Counted from the first letter of the stretch, positions 1 to 8,721 are shown. The stretch is 64,000 bases of DNA from Paenibacillus sedimenti (GCF_014534655.1 NZ_JACVVD010000004.1:372001-436000); one strand, 5' to 3'. Numbers and translations: made by a program. The notes: generated by a model from the sequence alone, not told the origin.

Positions 1-802
1 ATCCGCTATTTTCTTTAAACCTTCGGCTGAAATAAAATTCATCCTGATAGCCCGCCTGACGGGCCACATCGCGAATTTTTGGTGCGGAGACAAGGAGCGC
101 TTCCTTGGCTCTATTCATGCGAACTTGTGTAAGGAACTCTATCGGCGTTTTATTCATCTTTTGCTTAAAACGCTGCGAATAGTATGCAGGATGCATGCCT
201 GCAATTTCTGCAAGCTTATTTATTTGAATGTCGGACTGGTAAGCATCCTGCATATATTGAATGGTTAACTGCAACGAGGCATCAACATCCTTGGGCGTCG
301 ATACCGGAACTTTCGTATTACGAAGCATGACTTCCAACAGTTCGTATAAATATTGCTGACGCAAATGCTCTCTTGTGCTCGATGCCCCATGTGCCGAAGC
401 AAGCAAATGCATTTTTCGTTGAATAAGCAGCAGATCTGCCGATAGAACGCCTTGTACCGGAAAAGAGAGCTCTCGTTCGAATACTTTCCGCATTTCCGTA
501 TGTTCTGCCATTCGAAACAGATCGAATTCCACATGATAGACGATGCTGTTCTCATTTCCATAGATGCTGAGCAATTCTATGCTCGTTCCTGGGAGCAGCA
601 AACAAAGTGTTTTCCCTTGTATTTGGACTTGCTCTCGATTTATTAGAAGCTGACCTCTCGTCTTTATAAAGAAGAGCAGCGTATGATGCGTAACCTCTCG
701 GATTCCCGGTGGCCACTGGGTAAAGTCCGTTACGACATCCATTTGCACCAACTCTAGCAAAGTCCCCTGAAAATACCCTTGTAAGTCATCGTCAAGATAC
801 AT
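1..802 (-). CDS. AraC family regulator, 3' end outside window
   Basis: The reading frame starts at 802 and is open to the window edge, so the C-terminus is missing. Residues 1-150 look like an AraC-type sensor (cupin-like) domain. From about residue 165 there is a two-helix-turn-helix AraC DNA-binding domain, ending with a typical second HTH (RDVARQAGYQDEFYFSRRF). The promoter side carries a perfect Fur box 25 bp upstream of the start, so expression should rise under iron limitation. In Bacillales, Fur-controlled AraC regulators such as Btr activate neighbouring siderophore-uptake genes and may have a binding-protein domain after the HTH; whether this one does cannot be seen. Family assignment is firm, the iron role is inferred from the Fur box. 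Confidence 0.88.
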   Translation of the reverse strand, partial: MYLDDDLQGYFQGTLLELVQMDVVTDFTQWPPGIREVTHHTLLFFIKTRGQLLINREQVQIQGKTLCLLLPGTSIELLSIYGNENSIVYHVEFDLFRMAEHTEMRKVFERELSFPVQGVLSADLLLIQRKMHLLASAHGASSTREHLRQQYLYELLEVMLRNTKVPVSTPKDVDASLQLTIQYMQDAYQSDIQINKLAEIAGMHPAYYSQRFKQKMNKTPIEFLTQVRMNRAKEALLVSAPKIRDVARQAGYQDEFYFSRRFKENSG

Positions 803-826
803 GCAGAGTCCCTCTTTCGATTAATA

Positions 827-841
827 TGAGAATAATTCTCA
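827..841. promoter_or_regulatory. Fur box
   Basis: TGAGAATAATTCTCA is a perfect 7-1-7 inverted repeat differing from the Bacillus Fur consensus TGATAATNATTATCA only by a symmetric T to G/A to C change. It sits directly upstream of the AraC regulator start at 802. Confidence 0.85.
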
Positions 842-878
842 ATGAATTATAGCACATTTCACACATTTGTGCAGGAAC

Positions 879-911
879 AAAAAAACTGACACCGGTCAGA
901 ACCGATGTCAG
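879..911 (-). terminator. Rho-independent terminator of the nitroreductase gene
   Basis: An 11-bp hairpin (CTGACATCGGT with ACCGGTGTCAG) is followed on the minus strand by a run of T. Confidence 0.85.
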
Positions 912-930
912 CTTTGGGATTCACAATGAT

Positions 931-1605
931 TTATATCCACTCAACCACTTCAGACAGCGCGCGTCTTGTTTTCTCGCGGGGCTCTCTGACGCGATAACCG
1001 AACGCTACCATGCAGGACACGCCATAATTCCCTTTAAGGATGTCTTCATCCTTCAAGATTTGCTCCACTTGCTCTTTATCAAAGCCTTCAATCGGACAAG
1101 AATCGATGCCGATTTGTGCCGCCGCCGTCATCATATTGCCCAAAGCAATGTAGGTTTGCCGGCTGCCCCATTCAAACACCGCTCTTTCATTATCGAGCAG
1201 CTTGAAATCGTTCGCCAGGAAGTTATGGTACATCTCTCCCTTGCTTTTCTGTACATCCTCCGGCAAGTGCTGGACCTCTTTCATCATATACCCAATGTGT
1301 TCGGAATCAACAACCAAATCAGCTTTAGTACGGGACAAAAGAACGACGAAATGACTTGAAGTCGGTAATTGCTTTTTAGCCCCCCAGGTAACGGGCAGCA
1401 GCTTTTCACGGATCGCCGGATTTTGAATGACAAGGAATTTCCAAGGCTCAAAGCCGAACGAGCTTGGCGACAAGCGCCCCGTTTCGAGAATAAAAGCGAA
1501 ATCCGCCTCGCTGATTTTTAACTCCGGATTGAATTCTTTGCAGGCATGTCTAAATCTATATGCATCGAGAATCTGCTCTTTGAAGCTTGTTGTCGTTATG
1601 GTCAT
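931..1605 (-). CDS. yfkO: YfkO-like NAD(P)H-dependent nitroreductase
   Basis: About 224 residues, the usual length for oxygen-insensitive FMN nitroreductases. The N-terminal QILDAYRFRHACKEF and ETGRLSPSSFGFEPWKF segments form the FMN-binding arginine and serine loops. The block QTYIALGNMMTAAAQIGID and the C-terminal VAFGYRVREPREKTR are typical of YfkO/YodC-type enzymes. It should reduce nitroaromatics or quinones in the cytoplasm as a flavin-bound dimer. A GTG at 1614 is possible, but ATG 1605 has the better-placed ribosome site (AGGGTGA). It is a single-gene unit with its own terminator and a palindrome in the promoter. Confidence 0.9.
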   Translation of the reverse strand: MTITTTSFKEQILDAYRFRHACKEFNPELKISEADFAFILETGRLSPSSFGFEPWKFLVIQNPAIREKLLPVTWGAKKQLPTSSHFVVLLSRTKADLVVDSEHIGYMMKEVQHLPEDVQKSKGEMYHNFLANDFKLLDNERAVFEWGSRQTYIALGNMMTAAAQIGIDSCPIEGFDKEQVEQILKDEDILKGNYGVSCMVAFGYRVREPREKTRRALSEVVEWI

Positions 1606-1641
1606 TTGGATCACCCTATCCTAAAGTTTCTATGTGATTGG

Positions 1642-1655
1642 TGTGATGCATCACA
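1642..1655. promoter_or_regulatory. Perfect 14-bp palindrome upstream of the nitroreductase
   Basis: TGTGATGCATCACA is perfectly symmetric and lies about 37 bp upstream of the nitroreductase start, beside a further TGTGAT half-site at 1634. It looks like an operator for a dimeric repressor or activator; the protein is unknown. Confidence 0.6.
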
Positions 1656-1770
1656 TGGATATAATAGGATGAAACCGATGTCCGGCGTAAGTACGCACAT
1701 TCTTGATACCTAGTATCCCTCTTGTAACTTTATTGCGTCATCTGAAGGTTTATTTTCGCATAGTTACTTC

Positions 1771-2643
1771 TTACGATCCTCTTCGTCTCCAACCGAATAC
1801 GCGAACGTGCACGATCCCCTTGGTCACCCAATGCGCGAATATATACAATACAATAAAAAGAAGGATAAGCGGTTTAAACAAAAGCCATGCGACGATCCAT
1901 GAAAGAAAGACCTGCCACGGCTTTAGTTTACGGATAAGCTTAGCAGGCCATAGAAAAACGCGATACAGCTTATGGCTGTGCTGAATCGCCTCTAAATATT
2001 CATCTTGGATCTGCTTATCCTCGGGATTCAACCGAACCGCATTGCGCATGTACGTCTCTTGCAGGTCGTAATCACTTCGATGTCTCGCCGCCCATGCCAA
2101 ATATAAGAGAACGTACGGTTCTTCCGCATCATACTTGATCGCTTGGCGGTCAAGTTGTCTTGACTCTTCGACGTTCCCCAGAAGTGCTTCCGAATAACTG
2201 AGCGTTGCCAAATAAAGCGGAGATTCCGGTCTGAGCTCCAAAGCTTGCAGCAGCTGCTCCTTCGCCTCTTTGAACTTTCCCTTTTTATTCAGCATATTCG
2301 CTTGTAAAAAATAATAGTGAGCCTCGTATGGATCGATCCGCAAGGCTTCCTGCAGAGCTTCCTTGAACGCATGTTCATTCTCCGTCTCATAGTAGACGCC
2401 GACGCGCACATACCAGGCCAGTTCATGCTCGGGCTCTCGTGCCAGCGCCTCGCCCGCCCAGTGCAGCGCCTTCTGGTATTCGTCCATTAAGAAATAGATC
2501 CGGGCAATAAGCGCATAGACATCCGGATCCTCAGGTTCCTGCCGCAGTATTTGCTCCGCTTCCGCCAACGCTTCTTTATATCGTTTCCACTCAATGAGCT
2601 GATGTACTGCAGAGTAGGCTGCTTGTACCGAATGCTGTTTCAC
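1771..2643 (-). CDS. TPR-repeat protein with C-terminal membrane anchor
   Basis: 290 residues with a GTG start preceded by GGAGGA. Residues 5 to about 215 are consecutive tetratricopeptide repeats with the usual A/G-A-P spacing (for example EALAEAEQILRQEPEDPD). Residues 243-271 form a long hydrophobic segment that should anchor the protein in the membrane, leaving a short basic tail (GWRRRGS). It follows the AAA+ ATPase gene by 29 bp, so the two are co-transcribed and probably work together, with the TPR part acting as adaptor or substrate receptor. That partnership is an inference. No known specific function is recognised. Confidence 0.85.
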   Translation of the reverse strand: MKQHSVQAAYSAVHQLIEWKRYKEALAEAEQILRQEPEDPDVYALIARIYFLMDEYQKALHWAGEALAREPEHELAWYVRVGVYYETENEHAFKEALQEALRIDPYEAHYYFLQANMLNKKGKFKEAKEQLLQALELRPESPLYLATLSYSEALLGNVEESRQLDRQAIKYDAEEPYVLLYLAWAARHRSDYDLQETYMRNAVRLNPEDKQIQDEYLEAIQHSHKLYRVFLWPAKLIRKLKPWQVFLSWIVAWLLFKPLILLFIVLYIFAHWVTKGIVHVRVFGWRRRGS

Positions 2644-2672
2644 CGACTAAGTCCTCCAATTCCCCCATCATG

Positions 2673-3629
2673 CTACTTGATCCCGTGCTTCTTCACATAA
2701 TCCAGGACGATCTGGTAATCCCGGTTCACATCGCTGAAGGTGGCGTAATTTTTCGCTGTCGCAAACCAGTCCAGCGTCGTCGCTTTCCGTGATTTTGCAG
2801 CTTTCTTCAAATCGTCCTGTGTAATCGGCTGAATTTCTCCCGTCTCGAACGTGCGCTCCATTGCAGATTCCACTGCATCCTTCACGACTTGCTCCAAATC
2901 GGCGCCGGAAAATAACTTCGTCTCAGCAGCAATCTTGGACAAATTCAGCGACTCCGTCGGCTTGCCGGAAATCTTCAGCTCAAGAATCGTCTGGCGTTCG
3001 GCTTCCTCCGGCGGCGGTACAAACACAAGATGGTTGAATCGGCCCGGACGCCGCAGAGCAGAATCAAGATACCATGGCGTATTGGTCGCGCCGATTACAA
3101 ATACATTGTCGTTTTGCGCTTGCAGACCGTCCAGCTCCAGCAGAAGCTGATTGACGAGCATCCGGTCGTGATGCTGCCGCATCTGGTGACGGCTTCCGCC
3201 CATGGCATCCAGCTCGTCGATGAAGATAACGCACGGCTTGTTCTCCCGCGCCTTCTCAAAAATGTCATGCAGGTTATGCTCACTCTGCCCCACGTACATC
3301 GAAAGGATCGCTTGGAGCTCAATATGCATGAAGTTCGCGTCGATCTCTCCAGCCACTGCCCGCGCTAGGAACGTCTTGCCGCAGCCCGGAGGTCCGAATA
3401 GCAGCAGACTGCCTCCCGCTTCCTTGCCATAGGCCGCGAACACCTCAGGCTGCTTCAATGGCAGGATGAAGTTCATCCTGATTTTCTTCTTCACATCCTC
3501 CAAGCCGCCGACATCGGCGAAAGTCTCCTTCGGTTTCTCCGACTCGACAAGCGTTTGATCGTCTTTACTGAATTGGATGAGTTTTAAATTTTTACGCCGC
3601 CGTTCAGCGAGTTCATCATGATCCGACAT
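2673..3629 (-). CDS. Single-ring AAA+ ATPase of the Cdc48/FtsH/spastin type
   Basis: 318 residues with one classical AAA module. Walker A is GPPGCGKT (79-86), Walker B is CVIFIDEL (133-140), the sensor-1 asparagine lies in GATNTP (180-185), and arginine fingers are in ALRRPGRF (191-198), the second region of homology. The first 35 residues are charged and hold no recognisable substrate domain. There is no protease domain or transmembrane segment, so it is not FtsH. It resembles stand-alone remodelling ATPases that gain specificity from a partner, here probably the downstream TPR membrane protein. ATG start with GGGAGAG ribosome site. The substrate is unknown. Confidence 0.9.
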   Translation of the reverse strand: MSDHDELAERRRKNLKLIQFSKDDQTLVESEKPKETFADVGGLEDVKKKIRMNFILPLKQPEVFAAYGKEAGGSLLLFGPPGCGKTFLARAVAGEIDANFMHIELQAILSMYVGQSEHNLHDIFEKARENKPCVIFIDELDAMGGSRHQMRQHHDRMLVNQLLLELDGLQAQNDNVFVIGATNTPWYLDSALRRPGRFNHLVFVPPPEEAERQTILELKISGKPTESLNLSKIAAETKLFSGADLEQVVKDAVESAMERTFETGEIQPITQDDLKKAAKSRKATTLDWFATAKNYATFSDVNRDYQIVLDYVKKHGIK

Positions 3630-3735
3630 CTGCTTCTCTCCCTGTTCGTTGATGTGATTAGTTTACCATATTTTCAATTTCGACAGTATTCGGCGATTAA
3701 TTCCAGCTCCGCTTCATAAATCTTTTTAGCTATTT

Positions 3736-4284
3736 TTAATTTGCTAATCTGAAATCCTCAATTTTCTTAATACCGGTCTCTAACTTATTTCTCACTTGAT
3801 TTATATTCATCTTTAAAGAATCAAATTCATTAGCTGCTTCTTCCTGTGATCCATAAACACTGAGACTGAAATTATAAGTCTTCAAGATCTTCTTGTAGCA
3901 ATGAATTAGAGTTTCCAACTCACTATAGGACTCGAATATTTCCTTTTCTAAAATAGTCGGAAGCATGGGATGAAGATAAGAGTTAGATAAATGTTTAAAT
4001 GAAAAAAAAGAAAATGATTCGACATAAACCATTCCCCAATCTAGAATGTCTGTTCTAGACGTATTGCTTTTATTAAGAACTCCGCATAATTCGGTCAGTA
4101 TACCCAGATTGTAAAATAATTCCTTTCGTACTCTTCCAACGTTTTCTCTAAGCAGTACCTGATTCTTTCTTGATTGGACTATTTCTTGGGATTCAAATTG
4201 CCATCGTACGATTTTGTAGGCTATTAAACCACCAATAAGAACACCAAGTATACTGGTAATTAAGCTAGTAAAAAATCCTTCCAC
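3736..4284 (-). CDS. Membrane-anchored coiled-coil protein, function unknown
   Basis: 182 residues. GTG start directly behind AAGGAGG. Residues 4-26 form one transmembrane helix (SLITSILGVLIGGLIAYKIV), followed by a charged, probably helical cytoplasmic region. The base composition is clearly more AT-rich than the AAA/TPR genes upstream, a feature shared with the methyltransferase gene 26 bp before it, so the two may have been acquired together. I recognise no domain. Confidence 0.75.
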   Translation of the reverse strand: MEGFFTSLITSILGVLIGGLIAYKIVRWQFESQEIVQSRKNQVLLRENVGRVRKELFYNLGILTELCGVLNKSNTSRTDILDWGMVYVESFSFFSFKHLSNSYLHPMLPTILEKEIFESYSELETLIHCYKKILKTYNFSLSVYGSQEEAANEFDSLKMNINQVRNKLETGIKKIEDFRLAN

Positions 4285-4310
4285 TTAGCAGCCTCCTTAC
4301 AAAGTTCCAC

Positions 4311-5189
4311 CTATCTCTTTACTGTCCCAAACGTAATCTTCATGTTTGGCGCATACGTTAGCCACGAACCTTCTCCAAACTCATTTGAAAACAATAATTC
4401 AGCCTCATACTGGTCCCTGGCTTCTTCTTGCGTTAATCCTCTTTTCATTAAATTGTTTATGGTTACATTTAGATCTCCAGGTTTTTGCCCTAATCCTTCT
4501 TCTCTTAATGAATGATAAAGTTTGTTCTTGCTTGTAGCGTCCATGTTTTGATCTAAAAAATTAACCCTATCGCTTACTCTGCACTCCACATTCTTTAATC
4601 CCAATTGACTTAGCATGATTGGCAGTTGCATTCCGATATTACCATCTTTGCCATTTCGTCTGGAATCTTCCTCAAACAATCTTTGTAAAATCCCTAGCCG
4701 AATGACTTTGGACTGTTCGAGACCGTCAAAACCGTAATTCGACATATTTGCAATCCAATGAGGTTCGAAACAAATAACCCTTCCGTTATCTAAAACACTA
4801 TTCATCATCTTCATAAGAATTGACTTCGAATCCGTCATATGCAGCAAAAAAGCATGACACATAGCAATGTCATACTTACGTTCTATTTTAATTTCTTTAA
4901 TGTCCTGTACGAAAAAGTCGGTTAAATAGGGCAGTTTTGAAAAGATTTCCTTTGCTTTATTAATTAAGTCGTTGCCTTTGTCAATGCCGGTATAGGTAGA
5001 GCCTTCAGGTAACATGGGCAGGATTTTAAGTCCCAGATATCCATACCCGCAGCCAAAATCAACAATGTTTACAGGTTTGGTGATCTTCCAAACGTTTTTT
5101 ACCAGGAATTCTAAATAATCATCGTTGTAGTATAACCACCGAGTATTCCTGAGATATTCGATTTGGTTGTTCCAATCAACTTCAGACAT
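4311..5189 (-). CDS. Class I SAM-dependent methyltransferase
   Basis: 292 residues. SAM motif I VDFGCGYG (43-50) is followed by YTGIDKG (motif II acidic residue) and a motif-IV region with DIAMCHAFLLHMTD. The architecture fits small-molecule methyltransferases of the UbiE/Methyltransf_25 kind, acting in the cytosol. The start has a good ribosome site (AAAGGGGA). It is the first gene of a two-gene AT-rich unit with the membrane protein downstream. The substrate cannot be deduced. Confidence 0.85.
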   Translation of the reverse strand: MSEVDWNNQIEYLRNTRWLYYNDDYLEFLVKNVWKITKPVNIVDFGCGYGYLGLKILPMLPEGSTYTGIDKGNDLINKAKEIFSKLPYLTDFFVQDIKEIKIERKYDIAMCHAFLLHMTDSKSILMKMMNSVLDNGRVICFEPHWIANMSNYGFDGLEQSKVIRLGILQRLFEEDSRRNGKDGNIGMQLPIMLSQLGLKNVECRVSDRVNFLDQNMDATSKNKLYHSLREEGLGQKPGDLNVTINNLMKRGLTQEEARDQYEAELLFSNEFGEGSWLTYAPNMKITFGTVKR

Positions 5190-5265
5190 TTAATTATCCC
5201 CTTTAACTTGCTCGTATTGTCCATATTCTCATCATAAAGTTTCTATGGATTCCAGTTAATTCCTG

Positions 5266-5299
5266 CATGAGAAAAAAAGTCCTTATTCCTTTTTTCATG
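5266..5299 (-). terminator. AT-rich inverted repeat, possible terminator
   Basis: ATGAAAAAAG pairs imperfectly with CTTTTTTTCTCAT on the minus strand. It lies between the AraC-GyrI gene and the methyltransferase promoter. Weakly supported. Confidence 0.35.
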
Positions 5300-5327
5300 G
5301 GCATACATCGGTTATCCATGTAAATAA

Positions 5328-5355
5328 AGACAGCCCTCCACTAGGATAGCTGTCT
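5328..5355 (-). terminator. Probable terminator downstream of the AraC-GyrI gene
   Basis: A 7-bp perfect stem (AGACAGC with GCTGTCT), extended inside by CCT/AGG, is followed on the minus strand by TTATTTAC. Confidence 0.5.
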
Positions 5356-5400
5356 TCAATATCAAATGGAGTAAATCCTGAATCCCTATAACTGTTGATC

Positions 5401-5496
5401 TCATTGATGAGCAACAGCGAAAATCTTGTTCCATTCCTTGTCATACGTTGTACGATTCGGAAATGCGATTGCAATTTCCTTGAGACGCTGCAGCAT
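5401..5496 (-). pseudogene. Short ORF remnant after the AraC-GyrI gene
   Basis: An ATG directly adjoining the AraC-GyrI stop codon (TAAATG) opens 31 codons of protein-like sequence (MLQRLKEIAIAFPNRTTYD and onward to FAVAHQ). After its stop the next frame continues with plausible protein sequence to about 5298, but this includes the hairpin at 5328-5355. It may be a truncated and frameshifted gene or a chance ORF. Confidence 0.3.
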
Positions 5497-6411
5497 TTAT
5501 CTCCCTGCCTTCTCTTTAATCGGGATATAAATATCCATCTGGAGAAGTTCGTTCTTGTTCGTATGGCACCGTTCATCATAAAGCTCGAATTCGGATCTGC
5601 CTGCGTGTTCATAGCCTGAATGCGGGAACCATTCCTCAAATATCGACTTCCATGTACTCTGTATCGATGCGCTGAATTGATCAGGCGATACTTTCGGCGT
5701 GGTGAACACTGCATAGTTTGCTTCCGGAAACTCCCTGCTTACCAATCCTGCCGGCATGCCGTCAAAATGAGTGACTTCCATGCCGATCAGATACGTAAAT
5801 GCGCCCGTTTCCATGTTAAAATCCGTGCAAATCCCCAGCTCAACAGGTGCCCCTGCATGTACCCGATTTGGAATCGCGCATCCTTTATTTTCCTGTAAAT
5901 ACTGACTCCAAAAGGCAGGGATCTCCTGCGAATTTTTACCGTCCTTAGTAGTCGTTTTAAGTTCGTAGCCAATTACTTTATAAGCCGGTTTCCGAACGAT
6001 AACATAGTCCATTTTAATTCCTCCCAGGTATGGATTGAATCGCTTTTGCAGCACATTCGCTTTCGGGTAATAGGGGGTGAGGATTCCTCGCTTGCGATAC
6101 TCGGCCGGCGTTAGCGCAAACATCTTTTTGAATGCGCGGGTGAAATTCTCATGAGACTGAAATCCGTTGTCGAGGGCGATTTCGAGCAGCTTTTTATCTG
6201 TGTGTGCGATTTGATAGGCCGCTTCGGCAAGCCTTCTCTTACGAACGTAATCCATCACTGGGTCTCCTACAATACTTTGAAAGACTCTATGAAAATGAAA
6301 TTCGGAGAAGCAGGCCTCCTGCGCTAATCTCGAGAGTGACAGATGTTCCGCCCGATGATTTTCGATAAATTCAATCGTCCGTTGAATCTGGATGTAATAA
6401 TCTTCACCCAT
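5497..6411 (-). CDS. AraC family regulator with GyrI-like effector domain
   Basis: 304 residues from ATG 6411, which has AGGAGG eight bases upstream; an upstream in-frame start lacks such a site. Residues 1-105 are a double-HTH AraC DNA-binding domain (LSRLAQEACFSEFHFHRVF, and ENFTRAFKKMFALTPAEYRK). Residues about 125-304 match the GyrI/BmrR-like small-molecule binding fold, ending in the usual DIYIPIKEK. Proteins of this layout (Rob/SoxS-like with GyrI tail) sense amphipathic compounds or antibiotics and activate efflux or detoxification genes. The target is unknown. Confidence 0.9.
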   Translation of the reverse strand: MGEDYYIQIQRTIEFIENHRAEHLSLSRLAQEACFSEFHFHRVFQSIVGDPVMDYVRKRRLAEAAYQIAHTDKKLLEIALDNGFQSHENFTRAFKKMFALTPAEYRKRGILTPYYPKANVLQKRFNPYLGGIKMDYVIVRKPAYKVIGYELKTTTKDGKNSQEIPAFWSQYLQENKGCAIPNRVHAGAPVELGICTDFNMETGAFTYLIGMEVTHFDGMPAGLVSREFPEANYAVFTTPKVSPDQFSASIQSTWKSIFEEWFPHSGYEHAGRSEFELYDERCHTNKNELLQMDIYIPIKEKAGR

Positions 6412-6488
6412 TTTATACCTCCTGTTATCTAAAAATAGTGTATATGGAATCACAGCTGTATTCTTGATAATTCTTGCTATTGTAGCAC

Positions 6489-7346
6489 TTACCTGCTAAC
6501 AACGAATCGATGTTTCAAGTAAAAGGTGAACAGGCTCATATTCAATATCCCCCATAGAACGAAGATTACGTATACCGGAAATACCCATGGGTCAGACCAC
6601 TGGAATAAAGAGCGTCCAAGGATGGTCGGCACAATCGAGTAGGCACTTAGCATCAGCCAAAGTAATCCGCTAACATGCAACCAATTCAGTCGTGCGCGTA
6701 ACGATAGCGGGCATCGGGACAGTAGGATTGCTAGGATCGGAGCAGCCTGCAAACCATGGAATCCAAGAAAATGCACAGTCATGATATTCCCTTGCTCACC
6801 GATTAAACGACCGCCCGCCAGAATCATCCAAACCCCGCTCCCAAAGCCTATTATGGCCGCCAGCAGTCCGTAACGAATCCCCAGAACAAGCAGTGGGTGG
6901 ATTTGGTAGGAACGCTCTAGAAAAAATTGAGCGATCAACCACACATACATCACAATAACAGCGATGAAGAGCACTCCATCCAAGATACCAGGTAAAATAT
7001 CCGTATAAAAATTCCCAACACCAAAACGCGGGTCTACCCCGCGGAATACTTGAATGATTTCAACGGTATAGCCATAATAGACAGCAATAGATAGTAAGCG
7101 TTGAAAGTTAGCACGTGAATGAGATGCAAGACCTGATAGGGGCATAATTAAAGCAGTTGTAGATAAAAATACCCCAAAAGCCAAGCAAAACGAGGTTGGT
7201 TTATGCAATTGAAGCTCAGGGGGAAACATGAATCCTGCCTGTTGAACTAGCAAACATACACAACAGATACCTCCCAGAAGGAAGCCGATTGCCGACATTT
7301 GGTACAGCCACTTTTGCTCTGAACGAAACAGCAGTTCCTTGATCAT
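6489..7346 (-). CDS. Polytopic membrane protein, function unknown
   Basis: 285 residues with about eight hydrophobic helices. A conserved-looking HFLGFHGLQAAP in helix 6 and GVDPRFGVGNFYTD in the middle loop are the only polar motifs inside the hydrophobic part; paired histidines could bind a metal or haem. The gene is divergent from the histidine kinase/response regulator pair and shares its 175-bp promoter region, so it is a candidate target of that system (inference). It is preceded by GGAGAGAG. I do not recognise the family. Confidence 0.8.
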   Translation of the reverse strand: MIKELLFRSEQKWLYQMSAIGFLLGGICCVCLLVQQAGFMFPPELQLHKPTSFCLAFGVFLSTTALIMPLSGLASHSRANFQRLLSIAVYYGYTVEIIQVFRGVDPRFGVGNFYTDILPGILDGVLFIAVIVMYVWLIAQFFLERSYQIHPLLVLGIRYGLLAAIIGFGSGVWMILAGGRLIGEQGNIMTVHFLGFHGLQAAPILAILLSRCPLSLRARLNWLHVSGLLWLMLSAYSIVPTILGRSLFQWSDPWVFPVYVIFVLWGILNMSLFTFYLKHRFVVSR

Positions 7347-7522
7347 AAGACTCTCTCCTTGTCACCGTGATTTGCTGTCATCATTATAGACATCAGCGAG
7401 AAATCCTGAATATATAACGAAAGCTATATCTTGATGTATCTTGGGATATATTCAATACTTAACTACGGAGAAATATACGCGTGTTCGTAGGGAGGCTATA
7501 ATGACAAAAAGGAGGATGTACA

Positions 7523-8701
7523 TTGGAATTAGAACGGCGCGTATCGGCAGTTGAACCTTTGATCCATTGTCTTGTGAATTACTTCAGAATCGCTTTCATT
7601 CTCATGCTTTGCAGCATGTACGCGTTTACCCATAACCAGTCGCACGGACCGGTTTTATTTTTTACTATAGTCTCTGCCTTGGGCTTCTGCATCAATCATA
7701 TCCTGTACAGATATCTTGCCAATAATAAATATTCCTTAATAGTGCTTAGCGTCGATTTTTGTCTGGCTGCAAGCTATGGATTCATCTACTTACAAGAAAA
7801 TTATCCGGATCAGCTGCTTGTCGGCATGGTCGGTTTAGTGTTGTTTATGCGTCATAAAGGCCGATTCATAACGGTTGGCTGGCTATTGCTTTTAAGTGTA
7901 TACTGGACTGCGTTGCTAATCATCCAATCCATGCATAAAGACTTCCTGGATTGGATTTATGTGCTTATTACGTTTTCATTTGTCCTGTTTGCTTCTGTCA
8001 TCGGTGCGCTAGTGCGTTATTATCAGGAAGCAAGGGATGAGGCAACCGGTTTAAACGGTCAGCTGTATGCCTACATGCAGCAAGCAGAGAAGCTTGCTGC
8101 CGAGCAAGAGAGAAATCGAATCGCGCGCGAAATTCACGATAACGTCGGCCACTCGATGACAGCATTATTGGTACAGCTTCAAGCTGTACGCAAGCTGCAG
8201 CATATCGCCCCGGACGAAAGCTCGGCTGCAATGGTTAAATGCGAACTGCTTGCGCGAACTGCCTTACAGGATCTTAGAATTTCCGTTCGGGCAATGCAGC
8301 CGGAGGAATGGTCCGAGTATTCTTTAAAGCAATCATTGGAGCGCTTGATCCATGACTTCAAGGAGATAACTGGAATCCAGGTGTTGCTGGAAACCGAAGG
8401 GGATCTGGAGCCACTGCGGGAACCGATTAGATTGTCCATATTTCGAATCGTTCAAGAGGCATTAACGAATGTAAGAAAGCATGGCAATGCATCCGTCGTT
8501 ACCATTCACTTAGACATACGAACAGACTCGATTCAATTCTCTATAAGGGATAATGGAGGGGCAACTGAGCATTGGAAGGAAGGCTTCGGCATTAAAAATA
8601 TGCGCAAGCGCGTCGAGGAATACGGAGGGCTGCTAGCTGCCTCCTCAGAACCGGGCATTGGCTTTCAACTGCAAGTCCGCATCCCTATGAATCTCCATTA
8701 A
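7523..8701 (+). CDS. DesK/NarL-type sensor histidine kinase
   Basis: 392 residues. TTG start with AGGAGG eight bases upstream. The first 165 residues hold about five or six membrane helices with very short loops, so the signal is probably sensed in or at the membrane. A coiled-coil linker leads to a HisKA_3 dimerisation domain with the phospho-accepting histidine 205 in AREIHDNVGHSM. The HATPase_c domain has its N box in QEALTNVRKHGN and G box in GFGIKNMRKRVE. It should phosphorylate the response regulator encoded next. DesK relatives sense membrane state or antibiotics. Confidence 0.93.
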   Translation: MELERRVSAVEPLIHCLVNYFRIAFILMLCSMYAFTHNQSHGPVLFFTIVSALGFCINHILYRYLANNKYSLIVLSVDFCLAASYGFIYLQENYPDQLLVGMVGLVLFMRHKGRFITVGWLLLLSVYWTALLIIQSMHKDFLDWIYVLITFSFVLFASVIGALVRYYQEARDEATGLNGQLYAYMQQAEKLAAEQERNRIAREIHDNVGHSMTALLVQLQAVRKLQHIAPDESSAAMVKCELLARTALQDLRISVRAMQPEEWSEYSLKQSLERLIHDFKEITGIQVLLETEGDLEPLREPIRLSIFRIVQEALTNVRKHGNASVVTIHLDIRTDSIQFSIRDNGGATEHWKEGFGIKNMRKRVEEYGGLLAASSEPGIGFQLQVRIPMNLH

Positions 8702-8721
8702 ACATGAGAGGATAAGTGAAA

